In this document: piece after piece, positions 25,572 through 31,451 of the stretch
How positions within the stretch are numbered: position 1 is the first letter of the stretch
How the letters are laid out: the number at the start of each line of letters is the position of its first letter
Assembly: GCA_964424455.1 (NCBI GenBank)
Contig: CAYRJA010000028.1
Location: 1-31,451, forward strand
Direction: 5' to 3'
Source of the DNA: CAYRJA01 sp964424455
Lineage (GTDB): Bacteria; Bacteroidota; Bacteroidia; Chitinophagales; UBA10324
DNA: 31,451 nt
Position numbers and translations under genes: made by a program
Notes under the pieces: model-generated
Databases searched by the model: none
Told to the model about the DNA's origin: nothing
What the model saw: only the letters and a program-made list of their open reading frames with translations

Positions 25572-26306
25572 ATGAAAAAATATTTTCTTGCAATTGATTT
25601 CGGAAACACGAGGGTAAAACTCGTTGTGTTTAATAAATACAAATGGAAATATTTTTCTTCTTCCAATAATCTTTCAATCAGAAACCTGACAGCGTTGATA
25701 AAAAGATTTGAGATTAATTCGTGCATTATTTCATCTGTTACTAAGAAGTCTTTACCAACTGAGAACTTTTTGAAAAAACATTTCCCCACAATTATTCTTA
25801 ATGAGAAAACAAGAGTGCCGGTTAAAAATCTTTACGAAACGCAATCCTCGTTAGGTAAAGACCGTTTGGCTTGTGCTGTTGCCGCAATAAAAATGTATCC
25901 GGGCGAAAATGTTTTAGTAATTAACTGCGGCACTTGCATTACTTATGATTTAGTAAATAGGGAAGGAGAATATTTAGGCGGCGCTATTTCCCCTGGATTA
26001 GACATAAAACTGAAAGCATTAAACAGGTTTACTTCAAAACTTCCTCTTGTAAAAAAGAAAAAAGAGAACTCTTTGATAGGTAATTCAACTGATTCCTCTA
26101 TTCTTAACGGAGTAGTAAATGGTACGGCATTGGAAATAGATGGTTTTATTTCATCTTATAAAAAATCTTTTCCGAACCTTAAAGTGGTACTCTCCGGAGG
26201 AGATGCAGACTACTTTGCTTCTCAACTTAAAAACAAGATATTTGTCCGCTCAAATATTGTACTGTTGGGTCTTAACGAAATTCTACTCTTTAATGCGGAA
26301 AAATAA
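25572..26306 (+). CDS. coaX: Type III pantothenate kinase (CoaX)
   Basis: Phosphorylates pantothenate with ATP, the first step of coenzyme A synthesis. It belongs to the ASKHA fold. The N-terminal phosphate-1 motif DFGNTRVK begins at D9. The GKDRLACAVAA motif lies around residue 95, the NCGTCITYDLV segment follows, then the GGAISPGL motif (residue about 135) and a late LSGGDADYF adenosine motif. The length of 244 is usual. The last 14 bases overlap the start of the following barrel protein gene. Confidence 0.95.
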   Translation: MKKYFLAIDFGNTRVKLVVFNKYKWKYFSSSNNLSIRNLTALIKRFEINSCIISSVTKKSLPTENFLKKHFPTIILNEKTRVPVKNLYETQSSLGKDRLACAVAAIKMYPGENVLVINCGTCITYDLVNREGEYLGGAISPGLDIKLKALNRFTSKLPLVKKKKENSLIGNSTDSSILNGVVNGTALEIDGFISSYKKSFPNLKVVLSGGDADYFASQLKNKIFVRSNIVLLGLNEILLFNAEK

Positions 26307-27579
26307 TTTCATCTTCTCCTGTCTTCTTGTTCTACTATGTTTTAGCTCTCATCTTTCGCTTGCACAGGAAAATTCTGCCTACACACGGTATGGAGTAGGA
26401 GAATTGAAAAGCCAGAGTTTTGCTGCCCTCAGAGGTTCAGCAGAAATCTATTCTGCATTCAACAGTGCTACTAACTTCGATATTAATAATCCTGCTTCTC
26501 TTGGATTTCTGAAGTTTACTTCTTTTCAGTTTGGAGGATATGCAAATCTTTCGTGGGTAAAAACCAATACGATGAAATCAGACTATGGTGATGCCTCTAT
26601 GGATTATTTATCATTAGGGTTTCCTGTAGTGAAAGATCGCTGGGGTGCAGCCATTGGATTATCGCCGGTGAGCCGTGCAAACTATAATGTTTCACAATAT
26701 TATTCATCACCTTTACCCGATGGCGTTATAAGAAATTCGTTTTCAGGTGATGGTGGATTTAATCAGCTTTATTTTGCAAACGGATTTCGGATAAAGAATT
26801 TCTCAGTCGGGATTAATGCATCATATATTTTCGGAACTATCCGCTATGTGAATACTATGGAATTTAATGATACTCTTAATGCATACAACACTCAGAAGCA
26901 GGAAGCACGAACAGCCGGAGATGTATTCCTGAATGGCGGTTTACAATACAATTTGAAAGCGGGAAAGAAGTATCAAATATCTTTCGGAATCAATGGTAAC
27001 CTGAAAACAAATCTGAATACTTCCCGTGATATTTTATTTGAACGCTTTATCAATCATAATCTTGGCGACGGAACAATCTACCGTCAGGTTAAAGACACTG
27101 TTTACAGCCGGATCGATGAGAAAGGAAATATCGTACTTCCGTTACAGTTAGATGGAGGAGTTCTTGTAAAAAGTGAAGATAAGTTTCTTGCAGGAGTGCA
27201 GTTTCATTACGGGAAATGGAGTGATTACCGATCGTATGGTGAAACAGATTCAACAGCAAATAACTGGAAAGTTTCTGTAGGAGCAGAATGGACACCTGAT
27301 TTAAAATCAATAGACAGCTATTTCAGCAGAGTGCGTTACAGAGCGGGAGCTTATGCAGGCACTAACTATATCCGTTTTGCGGATAATCACTTCTCTATTT
27401 ATGGTGTTACAGTTGGCGCAGGGTTACCAATCCGCCGCTCTGCTTCTTTGTTAAATATTGCTTTGGATTTTGGAAAATCAGGAAATGTTAAAAACAATCT
27501 GATTGGTCAGACATACCTGCGCATGACTATCGGTCTTTCAATCAATGATATCTGGTTCCTGAAAAGAAAATACGACTAA
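26293..27579 (+). CDS. Exported outer-membrane beta-barrel protein, function unknown
   Basis: The reading frame is open from 26140, but the Met at 26293 starts a proper signal peptide (hydrophobic core CLLVLLCFSS, cleavage after LSLAQ), so this start is chosen. It gives 428 residues and overlaps coaX by 14 bases. The mature protein begins NSAYTRYGVGEL and has the alternating glycine/aromatic strand pattern of an outer-membrane barrel (FQFGGYANLSW..., GAAIGLSPVSRANY..., LRMTIGLSI). It resembles Bacteroidota proteins distantly related to FadL-type porins. No ligand can be assigned. The overlap suggests co-transcription with coaX, a link that may be only positional. Confidence 0.82.
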   Translation: MRKNNFIFSCLLVLLCFSSHLSLAQENSAYTRYGVGELKSQSFAALRGSAEIYSAFNSATNFDINNPASLGFLKFTSFQFGGYANLSWVKTNTMKSDYGDASMDYLSLGFPVVKDRWGAAIGLSPVSRANYNVSQYYSSPLPDGVIRNSFSGDGGFNQLYFANGFRIKNFSVGINASYIFGTIRYVNTMEFNDTLNAYNTQKQEARTAGDVFLNGGLQYNLKAGKKYQISFGINGNLKTNLNTSRDILFERFINHNLGDGTIYRQVKDTVYSRIDEKGNIVLPLQLDGGVLVKSEDKFLAGVQFHYGKWSDYRSYGETDSTANNWKVSVGAEWTPDLKSIDSYFSRVRYRAGAYAGTNYIRFADNHFSIYGVTVGAGLPIRRSASLLNIALDFGKSGNVKNNLIGQTYLRMTIGLSINDIWFLKRKYD

Positions 27580-27619
27580 CCAAACACTAAGTCTTCTGAG
27601 AAGAAGTATCTGAACAATA

Positions 27620-28354
27620 TTACCTCAGCAGATTATCCATTACATCTACTTCCATTTTTGAAACAGAAGAAATGAATGACTGTAACAACAGGAGTCCGTC
27701 AGTATTGCCAAGTACACTTTCAGCGGCACGTTCCGGATGAGGCATCATGCCAAAGACATTTTTAGAACTGTTACAGATACCGGCAATATTTTCTATTGAA
27801 CCGTTGGGGTTAGATTCTTTTGTAATGTTACCTGTTTCATCACAATACTTAAAAAGGATTTGCCCGTTTTGCTGAAGTGTGTTTAATACTTTTTCATCAG
27901 CGTAATAATTTCCTTCGCCATGAGAGATAGGAATTTTATAAGCACGGTTCAAATCCAGTTCAGCGGTAAGCGCTGTTGAATTATTCTGAGCTTTGATATA
28001 TATGTTCTTGCAAATAAAATTGCGATTCGTATTGTGCATCAGTACGCCGGGCAACAAGCCGGCTTCGCAAAGAATCTGAAAGCCGTTACAAATTCCCCAA
28101 AGAAATCCGCCGCTGTTGGCAAATTCAATCACAGCATTCATTATAGGGGAGAAGCGTGCAATAGCTCCGGAACGCAGATAATCGCCATAAGAAAATCCGC
28201 CGGGTAGAATAACACAGTCCTGTGTGTCAAAATCTTTCAACGAATTTTCTTTATGCCAGAGAATTCTTACTTCTTGCTGCAACACTTCTTCTAAAACATG
28301 AATTACATCATGGTCGCAATTGGAGCCGGGAAAAACAACTACACCAAATTTCAT
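27620..28354 (-). CDS. purQ: Phosphoribosylformylglycinamidine synthase subunit PurQ
   Basis: The glutaminase subunit of FGAM synthase in purine synthesis, delivering ammonia to PurL. The class I glutamine amidotransferase triad is intact: C89 in WGICNGFQ, H206 and E208 in MPHPERA. The N-terminus VVFPGSNCDHD and the HGEGNYY motif are characteristic. A separate PurQ implies the small-PurL/PurS form of the enzyme, encoded elsewhere, not the fused large PurL. The start overlaps the stop of the DUF6427 gene by 4 bases (ATGA), showing translational coupling. Confidence 0.96.
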   Translation of the reverse strand: MKFGVVVFPGSNCDHDVIHVLEEVLQQEVRILWHKENSLKDFDTQDCVILPGGFSYGDYLRSGAIARFSPIMNAVIEFANSGGFLWGICNGFQILCEAGLLPGVLMHNTNRNFICKNIYIKAQNNSTALTAELDLNRAYKIPISHGEGNYYADEKVLNTLQQNGQILFKYCDETGNITKESNPNGSIENIAGICNSSKNVFGMMPHPERAAESVLGNTDGLLLLQSFISSVSKMEVDVMDNLLR

Positions 28355-29355
28355 TTTATAATTTTAAAGTGGTTTTGATATTGGAAAAAAAGCACGAGCA
28401 ATATTAAGGTTAAATGTGCAATCTCTGCAACCCATTGGCGACGGATTTCAGGAATTGCATAACTGAATGCTATTGCAGAAGGGATGGATAGCCACATAAA
28501 ATACTCTATTTTGATTGTGGGGTAACAGAATACCGTCAGAAATCCTAATACCGTGAACCAAAAAATAACTATAAAATAATTCCTGATTTGTACTAAAGTT
28601 TTAAAATAACTAAGCTGAATAATATGTACAGCCCAGCTGGTAATCAGAAACATAAACACAGTTATTACCCAGAAAGAATAATCAGAGGTGAGATGAATTT
28701 TGTGATTATAAATTCCGTAAAACCGGAAATTCTCCCATAGAATAGGAAGTGAGTCATTCCAGAAATAATAAACGCCTGTTAGGAAATATGGGACAAGAAA
28801 ACCTATAAATAATATGATATATTCATTCAGTCTTATGGGACGAATAGTTGCCATGCCAATAATCAGGAAGGCTATGAAAGCTATGGATGGAAAATAAAAT
28901 AGTGTTGTCAGAGAAAGAATAAAGCCGATATCAAAAATTTTGCTGCTCATTTTCTCAAAGTGATAAATTGTAAATAGTTTGTCAATAATTATCAGTAGAA
29001 AAAGATTGGCAACTAATGCAGGAGTCAAGTATAGAAAATCAGTAAACAATGAAGACGACAACAGAAAACAGTAGGAGGGAATAGAGCCGCTTCGTGTTAC
29101 AATTTTATGCCTTACTAAAATTATGTTAAAGTATAATGCTTCAACAATAAGGAGGATGATAGCTATAATGTTATGAAGCCAATCCTGATTAATTGGCATC
29201 TGTTGTAAAACAAAAATGAAAAATTTGCCCAGTGGATCATTAAACTCAACGGATGGTGTAACAGGGAATAGAAAAACAACCAAATGCAGCAATACAGCCA
29301 TAACAATAAGATATAAAATGGCAATTGGAGAAGATGATTTTAAAATGCGGAGCAA
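28351..29355 (-). CDS. DUF6427-like polytopic membrane protein (probable TTG start)
   Basis: An integral membrane protein with about nine to ten hydrophobic helices (for example LYLIVMAVLLHLVVFLF, PALVANLFLLIIIDKLF, PSIAFIAFLIIGMATI, VIFWFTVLGFLTVFCY, LTLILLVLFFQY). The frame is open back to an ATG at 29517, but that would overlap the upstream gene by 152 bases and add a hydrophilic leader. A TTG at 29355, 10 bases after the upstream stop, gives MLRILKSSSPIAILYL, which matches how DUF6427 proteins begin. The function is unknown. The 3' end overlaps purQ by 4 bases, so it lies in an operon with it. Confidence 0.75.
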   Translation of the reverse strand: MLRILKSSSPIAILYLIVMAVLLHLVVFLFPVTPSVEFNDPLGKFFIFVLQQMPINQDWLHNIIAIILLIVEALYFNIILVRHKIVTRSGSIPSYCFLLSSSLFTDFLYLTPALVANLFLLIIIDKLFTIYHFEKMSSKIFDIGFILSLTTLFYFPSIAFIAFLIIGMATIRPIRLNEYIILFIGFLVPYFLTGVYYFWNDSLPILWENFRFYGIYNHKIHLTSDYSFWVITVFMFLITSWAVHIIQLSYFKTLVQIRNYFIVIFWFTVLGFLTVFCYPTIKIEYFMWLSIPSAIAFSYAIPEIRRQWVAEIAHLTLILLVLFFQYQNHFKIIK

Positions 29356-29365
29356 GTCAGATGAA

Positions 29366-30832
29366 TTAGAATGTGATTTTAATAAATTGAAGGTAGTTCC
29401 GCTTGATACTCGGGATGATAAACTCGCGCGAAGAAATTTGTTTGCCAAATTGACAGACGGGTAGCAGCCCTTTCTTATCTGAGTTGAATATTTCCTTCCT
29501 TTCAGATGAACCATCAATATTTACCTTGTAAGAAACTAAATTGGTAATCCCTACAATAAAATCGTTATAGAAGAGAGAGAGAGAATTTATTCCAATAAAA
29601 ACACTGAACGAAGAATAGTAGCCCTCATCACCTTCGGTTTGTTGTTTCTTAGGATATATTTTTTGCCATTCTACTGTACCATCCGGAGAAAAACCGGTTG
29701 TAAGGATTTCATCATAGTGATAGAAGTTGACGGTAAGCGAAGACGAAAAACCGATACCTCCGTAACCGGGATTAGCGAATGACTCAGAAGATACTGATAC
29801 AGCTTCGCTGAAGAATATAACGCCTCCATCATTTTTAATAATCATTTCTTTTGGCTTGAAATTAAAGAAGCCATCATTGCGGCGTGGTGGTACATTTCCA
29901 CTGAGCGAAGAGAGTAATTCACCGGTAAAGTCTGTAAATTTTCTCTGTAACACTTTACAGCCGGGTATTTGATAACTTGAATAATAAATTCCTTTAGATT
30001 CAATCCCCGGGTCATTTGAATATAATCCGGCAAGTATTATTCTTTGATTCAACCAGTCCATACGGACAACAGGATCCGTCATTAATTTTCCGTCGGCATA
30101 GAAGATTTGATATTGGAAATTCTTGGATGAATCGTTAAAGTAATAAAGTTGAAAAGTGAGATAAGAAAAATTATTTCTGAAATTTTTTACCCGGTTATCG
30201 CCGGTAAGAAAATAGGATCTTGCCGAATCATCTACTAATGCTGTAATCAACCGAGGTTGTTCCGTAAGTTGAATGGGAATAGTATTCCGGCTGAGGATGT
30301 TCAGGTATTTGTCAATTACGATAGCATGAATCTTATTTTTCAGTTCAGCGCTGCCATCAGAAAAATAAATCAAAAAGTTCGATTTGTTATTGGACAGAGT
30401 GAATGAATAATCCGGTGGTTCAACATAGTTGTAAACATTAACAGAGTCCACTATCATAGTTCTGCCCGGCAATTCAAACCGGTCATTGGTCTTCACCGCT
30501 TTCAGCATTGATTTACCCTTAGTGAAATACGAATAAAAAATAAGCGATGAGTCACCAAGCAGGAAAATCCGCTGAACGGATGCACCCAATTCTTTCAATG
30601 GCAGATTTTTTCGCCACTTCAGTTTCATATCAGTAGAAAAAACTTCTATAGTGGTTTGAGTGCGGCTGCTTTCCTGCATCACTATTCCTTGTGCGTTTCT
30701 TCCGAGTATGTCAAAGCGGTTTACACCATATTGCAGCTTGACGGGTAATGAATAAGAGATAGTCTGTGCGGATATCCATTCATTTCCACAAAGGATTGAA
30801 ATAAAAAAAAATAAAAAAGAAATTCGGAACAT
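29366..30832 (-). CDS. Exported protein of unknown function
   Basis: A 488-residue protein with a signal peptide (residues 1-22, hydrophobic FLFFFISILCG, cleavage near ISAQ). The mature part is rich in predicted beta-strands with recurrent patterns of the type I-x-V-x-S-x-D-x-x-x-x-W (TTIEVFSTDMKLKWRK; ILTTGFSPDGTVEWQK), suggesting a beta-propeller-like or beta-sandwich periplasmic protein. I recognise no named family. It is the first gene of a minus-strand operon with the DUF6427 membrane protein (10-base gap to the preferred TTG) and purQ. Its link to purine synthesis is probably incidental. Confidence 0.8.
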   Translation of the reverse strand: MFRISFLFFFISILCGNEWISAQTISYSLPVKLQYGVNRFDILGRNAQGIVMQESSRTQTTIEVFSTDMKLKWRKNLPLKELGASVQRIFLLGDSSLIFYSYFTKGKSMLKAVKTNDRFELPGRTMIVDSVNVYNYVEPPDYSFTLSNNKSNFLIYFSDGSAELKNKIHAIVIDKYLNILSRNTIPIQLTEQPRLITALVDDSARSYFLTGDNRVKNFRNNFSYLTFQLYYFNDSSKNFQYQIFYADGKLMTDPVVRMDWLNQRIILAGLYSNDPGIESKGIYYSSYQIPGCKVLQRKFTDFTGELLSSLSGNVPPRRNDGFFNFKPKEMIIKNDGGVIFFSEAVSVSSESFANPGYGGIGFSSSLTVNFYHYDEILTTGFSPDGTVEWQKIYPKKQQTEGDEGYYSSFSVFIGINSLSLFYNDFIVGITNLVSYKVNIDGSSERKEIFNSDKKGLLPVCQFGKQISSREFIIPSIKRNYLQFIKITF

Positions 30833-30884
30833 GTAAATCGGTCAGCCAAAATTAATTATATTCACTCACGCAATTGATAAATTT

Positions 30885-31085
30885 ATGAACGAGTTGTGTT
30901 ACAGCAATTACCACTGTATCTCCAAACTGCACAAGGAAGATATTGTGGGGATAGAATGTGCTAATGGTAATAACACCAATAACAGTGAAAAATTTATTTT
31001 ATTGAAAACAGTACGAGTCATTAATAGCCATACTACCGAAGCAAAAGATACCAAAACTCCACCCGTTTCCACAACAAAACAATAA
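30885..31085 (+). CDS. Possible small ORF, 66 aa (doubtful)
   Basis: Begins MNELCYSNYHC and ends in a Lys/Thr-rich tail. It contains no signal, membrane segment or recognised motif. A 68-residue hydrophobic frame lies on the opposite strand over almost the same bases (30908-31114), and I cannot tell which is real, if either. It is listed because the region 30833-31451 (619 bases) otherwise has no confident gene. Confidence 0.2.
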   Translation: MNELCYSNYHCISKLHKEDIVGIECANGNNTNNSEKFILLKTVRVINSHTTEAKDTKTPPVSTTKQ

Positions 31086-31125
31086 TTTACTTGACATTGC
31101 CTGTTTATAGTCAATCAATTAACAA

Positions 31126-31194
31126 ATGAAAAGGATAATCATAATGCTGCTCTACTGTTACAATTTTACTGTTCATGCACAGAACTATCAATAG
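31126..31194 (+). pseudogene. Orphan signal-peptide stub (22 codons)
   Basis: The frame MKRIIIMLLYCYNFTVHAQ is a textbook Sec signal peptide with an AxAQ-like cleavage site of the kind used by Bacteroidota, but TAG follows three codons later. It looks like the 5' remnant of a gene for an exported protein whose body has been deleted or frameshifted. Alternatively it is a chance hydrophobic frame. No continuation is visible in the other frames downstream. Confidence 0.4.
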
Positions 31195-31340
31195 GTACCT
31201 GTTGACAAAGGAGTTTATTAGAGAGCTTTTAAGTGGCTCTTAAAAATATATTTTGAGGAAGATGAAAAACTAATCTGAAAATTTTCGTTCGGCATTGGGG
31301 CTTAAAATGCGTTTAGGTAGAGTGGAAAATAAGAGCAATC

Positions 31341-31369
31341 TTCTTCAGGTAACTGAAGAAAACTTTTTT
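31341..31369 (+). terminator. Terminator-like hairpin with no gene upstream
   Basis: A perfect 8-bp stem TTCTTCAG-GTAA-CTGAAGAA with a tetraloop is followed after AAC by TTTTTT (31364-31369). No coding region ends nearby on the plus strand; the nearest candidate is the signal-peptide stub at 31126-31194. It may end a small RNA or be left over from a deleted gene. Confidence 0.5.
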
Positions 31370-31451
31370 GTCAATGAGTAAGTGTTACAGTAATTTACAG
31401 AGTTCTCTCTTCGCTCAGAGTACTGCGGAGTAACTCGGCGAGAATGCACGC

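Larger units (their letters stand above)
572..31389. repeat. Dispersed TGTWACA palindrome, about 49 copies across the window
   Basis: Hand count of TGTTACA plus TGTAACA, which together form an odd palindrome with central W. Representative starts: 572, 814, 1951, 2074, 2317, 2440, 2557, 2905, 2971, 4044, 4353, 6481, 6592, 7402, 8459, 8486, 8520, 13432, 15272, 15509, 15836, 17352, 19854, 20122, 20235, 20339, 20567, 20704, 25500, 27681, 27769, 29946, 30897, 31156, 31383. The favoured extended form is CTGTWACAG (about 12 copies). Copies occur on both strands and in both genes and intergenic DNA. Confidence 0.75.

Noticed and set aside
26140..26292. Upstream extension of the outer-membrane barrel protein gene
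   Set aside because: The extra 51 codons lie wholly inside coaX and would bury the signal peptide. The ATG at 26293 gives a correct exported N-terminus.
27593..27606. Small hairpin CTTCT-GAGA-AGAAG between two convergent genes
   Set aside because: The stem is only 5 bp and no T-run follows on either strand, so it is not a convincing terminator.
29356..29517. Longer N-terminus of the DUF6427-like protein from an ATG at 29517
   Set aside because: It would overlap the 3' end of the upstream gene by 152 bases and add a hydrophilic leader not expected for the family. The TTG at 29355 fits better.
30908..31114. 68-codon hydrophobic minus-strand frame
   Set aside because: No start context, family or promoter is recognisable, and it overlaps an equally open plus-strand frame. 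Neither can be supported well.
31400..31451. Imperfect inverted and repeated GAGTA/CTCGG-rich sequence at the right edge
   Set aside because: It resembles degenerate intergenic repeats but is cut by the window end. It does not fold as a tRNA and cannot be assigned.

Overview
The window is a chromosomal segment of an AT-rich member of the Bacteroidota, probably a Chitinophagales/Sphingobacteriales-like lineage. The evidence is a SusC/SusD pair, two proteins with type IX secretion (T9SS) sorting tails, a FecI/FecR sigma and anti-sigma pair with Bacteroidota-type domains, lipoproteins with an (S)C-(K/R)-K/D lipobox, and TTTG / TAnnTTTG-type promoters. The genus cannot be named from the sequence. 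No prophage, CRISPR array or insertion sequence with a transposase is present.

Layout. 1-57: 3'-truncated tRNA-Lys(CTT), minus strand. 194-3709: secreted M4 metalloprotease with PKD/Ig-like repeats and a T9SS tail. 3907-8221: a tight four-gene operon of a DUF2807 lipoprotein, an ECF sigma factor, a FecR anti-sigma factor and an STN-domain surface-repeat protein. 8222-9601: an SDR oxidoreductase bracketed by two same-orientation copies of a REP-like palindromic element. 9602-10363: a protein made of three DUF2249-type repeats. 10496-12368: recA diverging from a LexA/UmuD-like S24 repressor. 12394-18914: minus-strand block of a membrane-anchored patatin-like lipase, a beta-helix lipoprotein, a gingipain-fold (C25-like) T9SS protein and ComF. 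18975-20566: a small two-helix membrane protein convergent with radA. 20806-25495: SusC/SusD outer-membrane uptake pair ending in a strong terminator. 25572-27579: coaX (CoA synthesis) and an outer-membrane barrel protein. 27620-30832: minus-strand operon of an exported protein, a DUF6427 membrane protein and purQ. 30833-31451: about 620 bases without a confident gene, holding a signal-peptide stub and a terminator-like hairpin.

How the genes work together. The window mixes housekeeping (recA, radA, comF, coaX, purQ, tRNA) with cell-surface functions. The ECF operon looks like a self-contained cell-surface signalling unit: the STN domain of the last protein would contact FecR, which holds the sigma factor. 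It lacks the TonB-dependent transporter that usually carries the STN domain. The recA/S24 pair looks like the core of an SOS circuit.

The least expected signal is at the whole-window scale. The odd palindrome TGTWACA (W = A or T) occurs about 49 times by hand count, against roughly 6 expected at about 40% GC. Eight of these lie in the roughly 2.5 kb of non-coding DNA. It behaves like a highly iterated palindrome (compare HIP1 of cyanobacteria) and is not explained by any annotated gene.
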